A stretch of 64,000 nucleotides of DNA from an uncultured Acetatifactor sp. (GCA_910584375.1 CAJUAH010000020.1:6437-70436), one strand, 5' to 3'. Positions 33,879 to 43,543 are shown, numbered from the stretch's first letter. Notes: generated by a model not told the origin, from the letters alone. Numbers and translations are program-made.

Positions 33879-35699
33879 ATGATTACAATAGAGGATCTAT
33901 CAGTTAATTTTGGCCGGACGGAGGCGGTGCGTCATGTGAGCCTGGAGATTCCGGACGGAGAGATATTGGGTGTGGTGGGGGAGTCAGGCTCCGGTAAATC
34001 CGTGACAGCGCTGACCCTGATGGGCCTGGTGTCGGACGAAGCGACTGTGACCAGCGGCAGGATACTGTATGATGATGTGGTGCTGCAGGAGGGAGGGAAA
34101 CCCAGGGATAAGGCGCTTTACCGGCGGTATCAGGGAGATCAGATGTCCATGGTGTTCCAGGAGCCCATGACTTCGCTGAACCCTACCCAGAGGGTGGGCA
34201 GACAGGTGGAGGAGATGCTGCGTCTGCACAGGCTGCCCGTATATCTCCGAGAGCGGGATGGCGCAATGGGCGGGGAGACAGGGTTGGAATTTTCTGTGGC
34301 AGGACAGACGGCTCAAAGTGGCATTGGCAGGGCATGTGCGGAAGGGCAGACTGAGACGGCGGCGCGGGCCGCAACAGAGAGAGACAGGCGCCTTTATTAC
34401 AGCAGGCAGGAACGGCGGGAGATGAAAGAGCTGGTGCTTGAGACTTTCGAGGCTGTGGGTCTGCGGGAGCCGGATCGGGTATACGGCTGCTACCCCCATC
34501 AGCTCAGCGGCGGTATGCGTCAGCGGGTCATGATCGCCATGGCTGTCATCCTGCATCCGAGGCTGATCGTGGCGGATGAACCCACCACGGCGCTGGATGT
34601 GACGGTGCAGAACCAGATCATCGATCTGCTGCGGGAGATCAATGAAAAGCAGCACAACGCCATGCTTTTTATCACCCACGATCTGAATCTGGCCAGAAGA
34701 ATATGCCATAGGATTGCTGTAATGAAAGACGGTAGGGTAGTGGAGACAGGCACGCCAAGGGAAATATTTGAGCATCCTGTTCAGGAGTATACCCGGAATC
34801 TGATCGAGGCGGTGCCCAGCCGCATGAAACGCAGGAAGGGCGCCGTGCCTATTGCGGCAAGGCAGTGTGCGCAGAAACAGAAGAGTCCTGAGGCCGAGAA
34901 ACCAAATAAGCTCGCGGACGTTCCGGTGACGGAGAACGATTCTCTGCGGGAAGAGCCGGTGGTGGCGGTCAAAAACCTGCAAGTGTATTACCAGGAAGGC
35001 GGCAACAGCCTGTTTTCCAGAGGGAAGAAGAATCATGTGGTGCGGGATGCCAGTTTTGAGATACGAAAGGGAGAGATCCTGGGATTGGTGGGGGAGAGCG
35101 GCTGTGGAAAAACCTCTCTTTCCAAGGCTATTTTAGGCATGAATAAACAGATAACAGGCGAGATAGAACATTTTTCCACTCGTCCCCAGATGATCTTTCA
35201 AGATCCTTATAGCAGTCTGAATCCGTCCAAAACGGTGGGGTGGCTGCTGGAGGAGCCGTTGCGGGCCAGAGGAAAACTGGAACCGGACCGGGCCATGCGC
35301 CCGGAGGAGATGCGGCAGACGGCCATGGAGATGCTGCGGACGGTCGGGCTTTCAGAGGAATATTATGACCGCAGGCCTTCTCAACTCAGCGGCGGTCAGC
35401 GGCAACGTATCAGTATCGGGCAGGCGCTGATCACCCGGCCGGGACTGATCATTGCGGATGAGCCTGTCTCGGCGTTGGATGTGACGATACAGGCCCAGAT
35501 CATGGAACTGATGCGCAGGCTGCAGGAAGAACTGCGTCTCTCCTATTTGTTTATTTCTCACGATATCAATGTGATCTATCAGATGAGTGACCGGATCATG
35601 GTGATGAAGGAGGGGAAGATCGTGGAGATCGGCGAGACGGAAGAGGTCTTCGCCCATCCCCGGGAGGAATATACCAGGCAGTTGCTGCGGGAGTCATGA
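33879..35699 (+). CDS. fused double ATPase of the peptide transporter (DppD-DppF)
   Basis: 606 residues holding two full ABC ATPases that are normally separate subunits. Domain 1 has GESGSGKS (~35-42), the signature LSGGMRQRV (~209) and Walker B ADEP. Domain 2 has GESGCGKT, LSGGQRQRI and ADEP. A Q-loop-region insert of about 60 residues (~120-178, Gly/Ala/Thr/Arg-rich) sits between FQEPMTSLNPTQRVG and the helical domain of half 1. A linker at ~310-350 joins the halves. It powers uptake through the two permeases above. Confidence 0.92.
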   Translation: MITIEDLSVNFGRTEAVRHVSLEIPDGEILGVVGESGSGKSVTALTLMGLVSDEATVTSGRILYDDVVLQEGGKPRDKALYRRYQGDQMSMVFQEPMTSLNPTQRVGRQVEEMLRLHRLPVYLRERDGAMGGETGLEFSVAGQTAQSGIGRACAEGQTETAARAATERDRRLYYSRQERREMKELVLETFEAVGLREPDRVYGCYPHQLSGGMRQRVMIAMAVILHPRLIVADEPTTALDVTVQNQIIDLLREINEKQHNAMLFITHDLNLARRICHRIAVMKDGRVVETGTPREIFEHPVQEYTRNLIEAVPSRMKRRKGAVPIAARQCAQKQKSPEAEKPNKLADVPVTENDSLREEPVVAVKNLQVYYQEGGNSLFSRGKKNHVVRDASFEIRKGEILGLVGESGCGKTSLSKAILGMNKQITGEIEHFSTRPQMIFQDPYSSLNPSKTVGWLLEEPLRARGKLEPDRAMRPEEMRQTAMEMLRTVGLSEEYYDRRPSQLSGGQRQRISIGQALITRPGLIIADEPVSALDVTIQAQIMELMRRLQEELRLSYLFISHDINVIYQMSDRIMVMKEGKIVEIGETEEVFAHPREEYTRQLLRES

Positions 35700-35776
35700 G
35701 GCAGGAGTAACGCCAGGCGGAAACGCTCTGTCACAAAATGGGATGGAGCCTGCGGGCGGCAGAGGGGGATATAGGA

Positions 35777-36460
35777 ATGGAATACGATTGTCTGATCATA
35801 GACGACGAGCAAATGCTGGCGGACAGTACGGCAGAATATTTCAATTTGTTCGGAGTAAAGACGGCAGCGGTCTATGGCGCGCAGGAATGCCGTTGTTTTC
35901 TGCGGGAAAATACGGCGCAGCTCCTTCTGCTGGACATCAATCTGGGAGACGGCAGCGGTTTTGCGCTGTGCCGGGAACTTAGAGAGAACGCGGATATGCC
36001 GATTCTGTTCATCTCTGCCCGCAACAGCGACGACGACCAGATCATCGCATTGGGAATCGGCGGCGATGATTATATCTCTAAGCCGTATTCTCTGGGCGTT
36101 CTGCTGGCCAAGGTAAAGGCAGTGTTAAAACGCTATGGCCAGAGTATGCGGCAGGACGGATATTCGGACGGATGGCTGAAAATAGATTTTGCCGCCAAAA
36201 GCGTGTGGGTGCAGGATAAGCCTGTTAAACTGACGATGATGGAGTTTCGCCTGCTGGCGTATCTGGCGGCGAATCAGGGCAGGGTGGTGTCCAAGAAAGA
36301 GCTTTTTGAAAAAGTATGGGAGGACAGATTTACAGGTGACGGAACGTTGAATGTGCATATCCGTAAGATTCGTGAGGCAATAGAACCTATGCCGAATATC
36401 CCCAGATATATTGTGACATTCTGGGGAGAAGGATATCAGTTTAAGGGAGAAGACGGATGA
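35777..36460 (+). CDS. OmpR-family response regulator
   Basis: 227 residues from ATG 35777 (GAGGGGGATATAGGA before it; an in-frame ATG at 35738 lacks a ribosome site). Receiver domain with IIDDEQ and LLDINLGDGSG, phospho-acceptor Asp about residue 53, and Lys in SKPYSLGVLL. C-terminal winged helix (TMMEFRLLAYLAANQGRVVS, NVHIRKIREAI). It answers the kinase encoded in ATGA overlap. Targets may include the peptide operon before it or the ABC exporter promoter at 39.1 kb. Confidence 0.92.
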   Translation: MEYDCLIIDDEQMLADSTAEYFNLFGVKTAAVYGAQECRCFLRENTAQLLLLDINLGDGSGFALCRELRENADMPILFISARNSDDDQIIALGIGGDDYISKPYSLGVLLAKVKAVLKRYGQSMRQDGYSDGWLKIDFAAKSVWVQDKPVKLTMMEFRLLAYLAANQGRVVSKKELFEKVWEDRFTGDGTLNVHIRKIREAIEPMPNIPRYIVTFWGEGYQFKGEDG

Positions 36461-37728
36461 AGAAACATTCCTTTATGGCTCTTATTTTGCTGCTCTTTTT
36501 TTTGGAGATCGCGGTTCTGGCCTCTTTTATGTGTGCAGATGCATCTTTACCGCAGGATACTGTGGCGGTCAATGAGGTATTAAAGAGGCTGGAGGGGAAC
36601 TGGCCGGGCCTGGACAAAACCCCGGTTTACAATGGGCTGGACTATGTGGTGCTGGATGAAACGGGCAGGGTATTATGCAGGACAGCGCAGGGGCTGAGCG
36701 AAAGTGTGAGTGCCGCCACGGCTCACAGGGATACCATATTGGATATACGGCAGGGTGAGAAGACGGTAGGCAAACTGATCGTCTACAATAGGGCTGACGC
36801 TGTCTATGAGAGGCGAAAGAGGACACTTGCGCTGGCTGTTGTCGTTATTATGCTGCTGCAGGCGACGGCTGTAGGAGGATATTCCGCGTACATAAGAAAA
36901 AATGTGTTGCAGCCGTTTTATAAGTTAAAGGATTTTGCCCGGAGGGTGGCGGGAGGTAATCTGGACATACCTCTGGAGATGGACCGGCAGAATATCTTTG
37001 GACCCTTTACCGAGAGTTTTGATCTGATGCGCTCGGAACTGAAGAGGGCACGGCTTGCCGAGGCCCAGGCCAACGCGGCAAAAAAGGAACTGGTGGCGGA
37101 GCTGTCCCACGATATCAAGACTCCTGTGGCCAGTATCAAGGCGGCGTCGGAGGTGGGGCTGGCGCTGGCCGACAGCCCCAGGCTGCGGGACAATTATACA
37201 CAGATTATCCGCAAAGCGGACCAGATCAACACGCTGGTCACCAATCTGTTTACCGCCACATTGGAAGAACTGGAGCAGCTTTCCGTGATTCTGACGGACA
37301 TGGAGAGCGGAGAGCTTTCGCAGATGTTGGAGAATGCGGATTATCTGCACCGTTCGGCGATTCCGGCAGTCACCGCAATCCCTCCCTGCCTGCTCTGCGC
37401 GGACAGATTGCGGCTGCAGCAAGTGTTTGACAATATCTATGCCAATTCTTATAAATATGCGGGGACGGACATTGCGCTTGCCATAGCCCGGGAGGGCAGC
37501 AGGTTGATTATTGCGATGGAGGATTTCGGGGGAGGCGTCTCCCCGCAGGAGCTGCCTTTTCTGAAGGAGAAGTTCCGGCGGGGCAGCAATGCCGAAACTG
37601 TGGAGGGAGCAGGGCTGGGACTGTATATTTCCGACTATTTTATGCGGAAAATGGGTGGAAAACTCAGCCTGGAAAACGGCGTGGGAGGGCTGAAGGTGAG
37701 TGTGGAAGTGCCGCTGAGTTCATTCTGA
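36457..37728 (+). CDS. two-component sensor histidine kinase
   Basis: 423 residues. Helix 1 at ~7-29, an external sensor loop of ~95 residues, helix 2 at ~125-147, HAMP to ~200, HisKA with ELSHDIKTPVASIKAA (phospho-His about 218) and HATPase_c with NANSYKYA-like N box (NIYANSYKYA), FGGGVSPQEL and GAGLGLYIS. ATGA overlap with the regulator. Its last nine bases overlap the 3' end of the convergent nuclease gene. Confidence 0.92.
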   Translation: MKKHSFMALILLLFFLEIAVLASFMCADASLPQDTVAVNEVLKRLEGNWPGLDKTPVYNGLDYVVLDETGRVLCRTAQGLSESVSAATAHRDTILDIRQGEKTVGKLIVYNRADAVYERRKRTLALAVVVIMLLQATAVGGYSAYIRKNVLQPFYKLKDFARRVAGGNLDIPLEMDRQNIFGPFTESFDLMRSELKRARLAEAQANAAKKELVAELSHDIKTPVASIKAASEVGLALADSPRLRDNYTQIIRKADQINTLVTNLFTATLEELEQLSVILTDMESGELSQMLENADYLHRSAIPAVTAIPPCLLCADRLRLQQVFDNIYANSYKYAGTDIALAIAREGSRLIIAMEDFGGGVSPQELPFLKEKFRRGSNAETVEGAGLGLYISDYFMRKMGGKLSLENGVGGLKVSVEVPLSSF

Positions 37729-38733
37729 CCAGTACTGCTCCATGTTTCTCTGCAATTCCGCATCGTCAAGCTGGAATCCCTTTTGCACTCTTTCCGACGT
37801 TTCCGCGAAACTCAGTTTCATATCCCGACAGGTCCGTATCAGAACCTGGATACCCTGGGTGAGTCCCTGCTGGATACCACGGGTGATACCCCGGGAGATT
37901 CCCTGAGAAATTCCTTCTTGGATTCCTTCGCTCCGCCCCTGAAGAAGTCCCTCGTTGCGGCCTTTTATCTCATATTGCTCAAACAAATCACACACGGTTA
38001 TCTCCTCCTCTTCTTTGATGTTCATAGTCTCTAACTGCTTTTCTATCTCTTCCATATCATAGTTCCCGGAGAGGACTTTTATCATCCGGATCAGTGCGGC
38101 CTTGTGAACGACTGGTCTGTCAGAGCGGTATGTATTGCCCTCTGCCAGATAGTCCAGCACGATCCTCATATCGCTGCGGAACCGTTCGCGGGTCTTCTGT
38201 GAAAGGTGACGCATTTCCCAAACATGGAGACGTATATTGTCCATGTATTTTCTCAGTTTGGATGGCAGATCCTGTCCGGAAAACAGCTGGCGGATTTCGC
38301 GTGAACCGTGCCAGCGCCCTTTCCCCCAGTAGAGTATCAGTTCTACCACCGGAAAAGTACCCGCCGCCTTTCCTTCATACTGCTCCCGGTATGCGCCTCC
38401 GATGTATCCTGCCTTGCGCAGGAGCATGCGGCTGTCAGGCAGGGTCTGGTTGGCGAATAGATACATCGTTCGTATCTGTCCCTTCCGCATCTCGTATTTG
38501 GCCAGATCTTCATACTGATTGCGCAGCCTCTTGCCGTTGTTCCCGGAATAGAGGGTTTCCGTGGGAGCCGGTATGAGTTCCTCAGCACTGACAATAGACT
38601 CTCCATCAAACAGGAGCGCGTTGAGTACATCCGCCGCCACGTCCGGAAAGGCTATAAAGTCCTTTTCCGCCAAGTCCTTTCGTTCATCTATTTCTCTCCG
38701 CATCCGCAGTTTGTCCTCCGTTTCTGCGGACAT
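37720..38733 (-). CDS. Rpn family PD-(D/E)XK nuclease / putative transposase
   Basis: About 337 residues; ATG 38733 chosen over an in-frame TTG at 38742, both with weak ribosome sites. Residues ~1-130 match the Rpn recombination-promoting nuclease family (FIAFPDVAADVLNALLFDG, LYSGNNGKRLRNQYEDLAKY, a P.V.L.LYWG strand near 125). The C-terminus has a striking G-[IL]-x-x-G heptad-like run (GISQGISRGITRGIQQGL, residues ~280-300). Rpn proteins act as DNA endonucleases; roles in genome rearrangement and phage defence are proposed. Confidence 0.75.
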   Translation of the reverse strand: MSAETEDKLRMRREIDERKDLAEKDFIAFPDVAADVLNALLFDGESIVSAEELIPAPTETLYSGNNGKRLRNQYEDLAKYEMRKGQIRTMYLFANQTLPDSRMLLRKAGYIGGAYREQYEGKAAGTFPVVELILYWGKGRWHGSREIRQLFSGQDLPSKLRKYMDNIRLHVWEMRHLSQKTRERFRSDMRIVLDYLAEGNTYRSDRPVVHKAALIRMIKVLSGNYDMEEIEKQLETMNIKEEEEITVCDLFEQYEIKGRNEGLLQGRSEGIQEGISQGISRGITRGIQQGLTQGIQVLIRTCRDMKLSFAETSERVQKGFQLDDAELQRNMEQYWSE

Positions 38734-38784
38734 GGCAATCAAGAGAAATCTTTCGTCAGTCCGCCGTATTTGTTATTAAAGTTG

Positions 38785-39050
38785 AATCTGTGGCGAGCCG
38801 CCGAATAAACACTTGAAACCTGAATTCTTGAAGTGTAAAAATGATTCCGAACTTTTCTGTTTCAACAATAGCACATCCGGTTGAAAAACGCAACCACTTT
38901 ATTTTCTTTTAATTATTTAGTCCATATATGGGCGCTCATACACAGGGATACTTAATATATGCCATAAAATAAGGACAAATTGTGCCATAGGCGATGTATA
39001 TTGTATATAATATAGATACATCAAACCATATACATGCAAGCACACAGGGA
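38785..39050. other. AT-rich intergenic stretch
   Basis: About 380 bases separate the Rpn gene from the ABC exporter. It has no open frame worth reporting. TATAAT at 39006 lacks a convincing -35. The functional part is the repeat array listed next. Confidence 0.4.
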
Positions 39051-39058
39051 ATAACGGA

Positions 39059-39125
39059 TTTAAGAAGTATTTAAGAATTGCCTAAAGACATTTAAGAATT
39101 AAAAAAATACAATCAAACCTATAAA
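39059..39125 (+). promoter_or_regulatory. four phased direct repeats before the ABC exporter
   Basis: TTTAAGAA occurs at 39059, 39070 and 39091, and a degenerate CCTAAAGA at 39081, so units recur every 10-11 bases on one DNA face. A likely -10, TATAAA (39120-39125), follows with no proper -35. Tandem repeats of this phasing ending near the -35 are how PhoB/OmpR/VanR-type regulators bind and activate. The response regulator at 35777 is the nearest candidate. Confidence 0.6.
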
Positions 39126-39162
39126 ACGCCGCCTGACAAAGTGGCGAAACAGGAGGTTTTAC

Positions 39163-39921
39163 ATGGGAAAAACACTATTGAAGACAGAAAGCCTGAGCAA
39201 GTCCTTCTCCAGCGGAGGGGCCATGCAGCATGTTCTGAAAAACATTGACCTGGAGCTATACGAGGGAGACTTTACCGTGATCATGGGCGCCAGCGGAGCG
39301 GGCAAATCCACGCTGTTGTACGCGCTGTCGGGCATGGACACGCCCACATTGGGTACGATCACTTTCGGAGATCGGGTAATATCGGATTTGAATGCGGATG
39401 AGCTGGCGGTTTTCCGGCGCAGGCACTGCGGTTTTGTCTTTCAGCAGATCTACCTGATCGACGGCATGTCCGTTATGGACAATGTACTGGCGGCGGGACT
39501 GCTGGTAAACAAAGACAGAAGGGCATTGGTTAAGCGGGCCGGGGAACTGTTTGACGCGGTGGACATTCCGCCTGAAACGCAGCGCAAGTTCCCCGCCCAG
39601 ATCTCCGGAGGCGAGGCACAGAGAGCGGGAATCGTGCGGGGACTGATCAACGCCCCGGAGATCCTCTTCGCGGACGAACCCACCGGCGCGCTTAATTCCA
39701 GGACGGGACTGCATGTTCTGGACACATTGACAGAATTTAACCGGCAGGGACAGAGCGTGGTCATGGTCACCCACGATATGCGGTCGGCACGCCGGGGCAA
39801 CCGCATACTGTATCTGAAGGACGGCGTGATCCTGGGGGAGTGCGATTTGGGCAATTATGTACACGGCGATGCGGGAAGGCATGAAAAACTTTCGGCATTC
39901 CTGACGGAAATGGGGTGGTAG
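39163..39921 (+). CDS. ABC exporter ATPase (MacB/LolD/BceA type)
   Basis: 252 residues behind ACAGGAGG. Walker A GASGAGKST, Q-loop FVFQQIYLIDG, signature ISGGEAQRAGIVRGLI (S-G-G-E variant), Walker B LFADEPTGALNS, H-loop MVTHDM. It works with the FtsX-type permease encoded one base after its stop. Such pairs move lipids, peptides or antimicrobials out of the membrane. Confidence 0.92.
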   Translation: MGKTLLKTESLSKSFSSGGAMQHVLKNIDLELYEGDFTVIMGASGAGKSTLLYALSGMDTPTLGTITFGDRVISDLNADELAVFRRRHCGFVFQQIYLIDGMSVMDNVLAAGLLVNKDRRALVKRAGELFDAVDIPPETQRKFPAQISGGEAQRAGIVRGLINAPEILFADEPTGALNSRTGLHVLDTLTEFNRQGQSVVMVTHDMRSARRGNRILYLKDGVILGECDLGNYVHGDAGRHEKLSAFLTEMGW

Positions 39922-39922
39922 T

Positions 39923-42265
39923 ATGATCAGAACATATCTATTGGCACGATCCAATCTGCGCCGGGCCAAAGGCCAGACCATTTCCATCGCCGTGCTGATC
40001 CTGTTGGCGGCGGCCATGCTGAACATATGGCTGATGCTGTCCATGGATTACAAGCAGAATTTTGACCGCTGTCATGACCGGCTCCATGCGGAGCATGTGA
40101 CTCTGGTGATGAGCGGCGATCCCGGGGAGGTGCGCCCTTTCCTGCGCCGCGCGCTTGAGGAGGATACCCTTGTTACGGATTATTATATGGGAGACTCTCT
40201 GTGTATGGTAGGCAGCTTTGCTTACAATGGCGGCGAGGCCAACACGGAACTGGTGTTTCTGGAAAAGGAGGAGGCGCTTTCCCGCAGTGTGGGAAGAGTG
40301 GAAATCGTGGAGGACAGCAATACAGGCAGCGGCGTATATCTGCCGATGCTGTACAAGACGGGAGATATTGATATCGGAAAAACCATCGAGCTGAAGATCG
40401 GCAGCAATACGATGGAGTTCACGGTATGCGGGTTCTTTAACAGCGTTATGGCCGGTTCCCACAACTGTGTCCTGTGCGAGTTTCTGCTGACACAGGATCA
40501 GTACCGGGAACTGGAAGATAAAGGGTATGCGCTGGAGAGCACGCTGCTTTCGGTTCGGATCGCGGACAGATCGGCCAGCGAGGATTACGAGGCAGTGCTG
40601 AAAAGGAAAGTGTCGGCACAGTTTCCCGATGCCAGGGTTTCCAGCAATTCCTATGTGCTGGTCACGACCTCCCGCTATATTTCTCAGATGATCTGTTCGG
40701 GGATTGTCAGCGCCATGGCATTTTTTATTCTGCTCATTGTACTGGTGGTCATCGCGTCCAATATTGTTAACTATATACAGGAGAACATGAAGAATCTGGG
40801 AGCGCTTAAGGCGGTGGGATATACCAGCAGGCAGCTCATTGGTAGCCTTCTGTTGCAGTTTACGGGAATATCTCTGCTGGTGGCGGCGCTGGGCGCAGGA
40901 CTGTCCTATCTGCTGTTTCCCTTTCTCAACGACATGATGATCTCCCAGACGGGTATTCCCTATGAGGTGCGTTTCCTGCTCCTGCCCTGTCTGCTGACGC
41001 TGTTTGCGCTGGGAGCGGCGGTGTCCCTTGTGGTATGGATCTCTTCCCGCAGGATCAAAAGGATCGACCCGATCCTCGCGCTGCGCCAGGGCATACGGAC
41101 TCATAATTTTCAGAAAAATCATGTGCCGCTGGAGAAAACCGGAGCGCCGCTGCAGTTGGCGCTGGCGCTTAAGAATACGCTTTCAGGGGTGCGTCAGAAT
41201 GTGACCGTGTGCGTAACGATGCTGGTATTGTCGCTGGTGGTGGTATTTTCAGGACTGATGATTGAAAATATGATCGTGGATATCAATCCTTTTCTGTATA
41301 TGGTGGTGGGCGAGATGGCAGATTCCTGCGTAAATGTCAACGCCGGGATTGAGGAGGAATTTCTGCGGGAGATGGAGGCGGACGCGGATGTAGAGAAGAT
41401 TTATCTGTATCATCTGATGAATGTGAGCCATTCGGACGGCGCGGAATTGATGGCGTCGCTCTGCGACGACTTTACAAAAGTAAACAACCAGGGGGTCTGC
41501 ATAGAGGGGCGTTTTCCCATATATGACAATGAGACTGCCATAGCGGTGAAATATGCCAGAGAAAAAGGCCTGAAGATCGGTGACGAGATCACGCTGACCG
41601 TGGGGGAGCGGGAGGCAGATTATCTGATCACGGGCTATACGCAGCTTACCAACAATCTGGGTAAGGACTGCCTTTTCACCAGAGAGGGATATGAGAAACT
41701 GGGAGATTTGCAGAATCTGAGCTTTTATATCAATCTCGGGGATAGCGTGGATCTGGAAAGCTTTCATGAGAGGGTAAAAGAGCGGTATCCGGGGGATATC
41801 AATACAACCATAGATATACGGTCCATTATCTCGGGTACGGCGTCGGTTTACGTTACTCTGCTGACGATCATAGTATGTGCCATTCTGCTGCTGAGCGTAG
41901 TGGTGATCGCGTTTGTGCTGTATCTGTTGGTGAGAACCATGTTGAACCGTAAAAAGCGGGATTACGGCGTGCTGAAGGCGCTGGGATATACCACCGGACA
42001 GTTGATCCTGCAGACGGCTCTGAGCTTTATGCCCGCCATGATCCTGTCCACTGCGGTGGGACTGATGTTGAGCGGTCTGTTGATCAATCCTTTGATGGCG
42101 CTGTTCCTCAGCGGCATCGGTATTGTGAAATGTACCTTTATGGTGCCGATGGGATTCATCGCGGCAGCGGGCGCGGGATTGGTGGCGCTGGCTTTTGGAA
42201 TCGCCTGCCTGCTTTCCCTGCGGATCAAAAAGATTGCACCCTGCGCGCTGCTCACTGCGGAGTAA
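39923..42265 (+). CDS. FtsX-family ABC permease, two FtsX domains
   Basis: 780 residues. N-terminal helix (residues ~15-37), a large extracellular MacB-type domain, FtsX helices near 255-395 (ALKAVGYTSRQLIGSLL), a middle helix ~430-450, a second extracellular domain (~455-640), then FtsX helices near 655-780 (DYGVLKALGYTTGQLILQ). Duplicated FtsX architecture as in BceB/YknZ-like permeases. With the ATPase it likely gives resistance to peptides or handles lipids. Its 3' end overlaps the convergent ogt gene by 14 bases. Confidence 0.88.
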   Translation: MIRTYLLARSNLRRAKGQTISIAVLILLAAAMLNIWLMLSMDYKQNFDRCHDRLHAEHVTLVMSGDPGEVRPFLRRALEEDTLVTDYYMGDSLCMVGSFAYNGGEANTELVFLEKEEALSRSVGRVEIVEDSNTGSGVYLPMLYKTGDIDIGKTIELKIGSNTMEFTVCGFFNSVMAGSHNCVLCEFLLTQDQYRELEDKGYALESTLLSVRIADRSASEDYEAVLKRKVSAQFPDARVSSNSYVLVTTSRYISQMICSGIVSAMAFFILLIVLVVIASNIVNYIQENMKNLGALKAVGYTSRQLIGSLLLQFTGISLLVAALGAGLSYLLFPFLNDMMISQTGIPYEVRFLLLPCLLTLFALGAAVSLVVWISSRRIKRIDPILALRQGIRTHNFQKNHVPLEKTGAPLQLALALKNTLSGVRQNVTVCVTMLVLSLVVVFSGLMIENMIVDINPFLYMVVGEMADSCVNVNAGIEEEFLREMEADADVEKIYLYHLMNVSHSDGAELMASLCDDFTKVNNQGVCIEGRFPIYDNETAIAVKYAREKGLKIGDEITLTVGEREADYLITGYTQLTNNLGKDCLFTREGYEKLGDLQNLSFYINLGDSVDLESFHERVKERYPGDINTTIDIRSIISGTASVYVTLLTIIVCAILLLSVVVIAFVLYLLVRTMLNRKKRDYGVLKALGYTTGQLILQTALSFMPAMILSTAVGLMLSGLLINPLMALFLSGIGIVKCTFMVPMGFIAAAGAGLVALAFGIACLLSLRIKKIAPCALLTAE

Positions 42266-42773
42266 GGGATAAAGGGGGAACGGATGCTTTTTCAATCGCC
42301 AACAGCCATGCTTTTTTATCTGTTCCCCCGGCATACCCCGTGAGGCTGCCATCGGTTCCCAGGACTCTGTGACAGGGAATAAGGATGGATATTTTGTTGC
42401 AGCCCACTGCCCCGCCCACCGCCTGCGCGGACATATGGGGCAGGCCCCTCTGTCCGGCGACGATTCGACCGATCTCTCCATAGGTAGAGGTCTTTCCGTA
42501 GGGAATCTGACGCAGGATTTCCCAGACGGCAAGCTGAAAAGGAGTGCCGCTCATATGGAGCGGCGGGCAAAAGGACGGTTCTTTCCCCGAAAAATACACC
42601 GTCAGCCATTCCTTAGTCTGTTCCAGTATGGGCGTGTCCTTTTCTCTGTGACTGGAGGAAAGGCCCTCCCCAAAATATTTTGCCCCGTCAAACCAAAGCC
42701 CGGTCAGGCCGGTATTATCGGCGGCAAGGAGGATATCCCCCAGGGGCGAAAGATAATGTGTGGTAAATTGCAT
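42252..42773 (-). CDS. ogt: methylated-DNA-protein cysteine methyltransferase
   Basis: 173 residues from ATG 42773, behind AAAGGAACTATAC; an upstream in-frame ATG has no ribosome site. The acceptor Cys is in ILIPCHRVLGTDG (PCHRV), and the recognition helix region is PYGKTSTYGEIG. Repairs O6-alkylguanine by transferring the alkyl group to itself. Its 3' end runs into the ABC permease gene. Confidence 0.93.
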   Translation of the reverse strand: MQFTTHYLSPLGDILLAADNTGLTGLWFDGAKYFGEGLSSSHREKDTPILEQTKEWLTVYFSGKEPSFCPPLHMSGTPFQLAVWEILRQIPYGKTSTYGEIGRIVAGQRGLPHMSAQAVGGAVGCNKISILIPCHRVLGTDGSLTGYAGGTDKKAWLLAIEKASVPPLSLTPQ

Positions 42774-42832
42774 TGTATAGTTCCTTTCTGTCCGTTTTCC
42801 TGTCATGTTACACATTACCTGGCTGTGATGAT

Positions 42833-43402
42833 CTATGGCACGGAGACGGGAATCTTTGACTGAAACAGCTTTATGATGCTCCGTATCCCCAATAGGGCCT
42901 GCTCGTCATGGACGGCGGGCCTTGTGTTTGTATTATGGGAAGATACGACCTCATGTATGGTATAACAATTCATGTGGCGCAGGAGGACGCAGGCTGTCTC
43001 GTATGCCTTATCCATATGACCGTCCCCACCGCCCACCAGCAGAACGGCTCCCTTTTTAGGTTTTAGTATGGGTTTCTCGCCCCGAAAGAATCCGGCGCAA
43101 AAGTAGGTCTGCAAACGGCTCCCCACATCCAGCAGCTTACCGGTCAGCTCAGAGAAATAGATGGGAGAGGCGATCAGGATATTGTCGCACTGCTGTATAT
43201 AGTCGTATATTTCCTGCATCTCATCCTGGATGGCGCAGCCGGGATGCTCCCGGCAATAGCGGCAGTCCACGCAGGGAGAGATATCACAGCGGTATGTGTC
43301 TAAGACCTTGTGTTCTCCCAGAAGACCCTCTGTGACAGTGCGAATCAGGCTGGCCGTATCACCGTTTACCCGAGGGGAGCCGTTTAAAATCAGCGTTTTC
43401 AT
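42833..43402 (-). CDS. flavodoxin-family NAD(P)H-dependent oxidoreductase
   Basis: 189 residues from ATG 43402, behind GAGGTGCAAAAG. A flavodoxin fold with TLILNGSPRVNGDTASL (phosphate loop), a CVDCRYCREHPGC cluster like the iron-sulfur flavoproteins or the zinc-type IscA-linked reductases, and ASPIYFSELTG for the flavin. Likely reduces quinones, metals or disulfides. Divergent from the small gene on the plus strand. Confidence 0.82.
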   Translation of the reverse strand: MKTLILNGSPRVNGDTASLIRTVTEGLLGEHKVLDTYRCDISPCVDCRYCREHPGCAIQDEMQEIYDYIQQCDNILIASPIYFSELTGKLLDVGSRLQTYFCAGFFRGEKPILKPKKGAVLLVGGGDGHMDKAYETACVLLRHMNCYTIHEVVSSHNTNTRPAVHDEQALLGIRSIIKLFQSKIPVSVP

Positions 43403-43543
43403 CTTTTGCACCTCATTTCTGTTATGATGGATGTCTGTCGTTTACAGTATAGAATATTTTGGCGGAATTGGCAATTGAGATATTGCCTGTATTCTTATCA
43501 GAAGATATGTGATATACTGAAAAATACAGGATGCGGCGAGGAG

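Noticed and set aside
36457..42265. Classical BceRS-BceAB bacitracin module
   Set aside because: The kinase has a ~95-residue external domain unlike BceS, and the Rpn gene separates the two-component genes from the exporter. A functional link is possible but this is not the canonical module.
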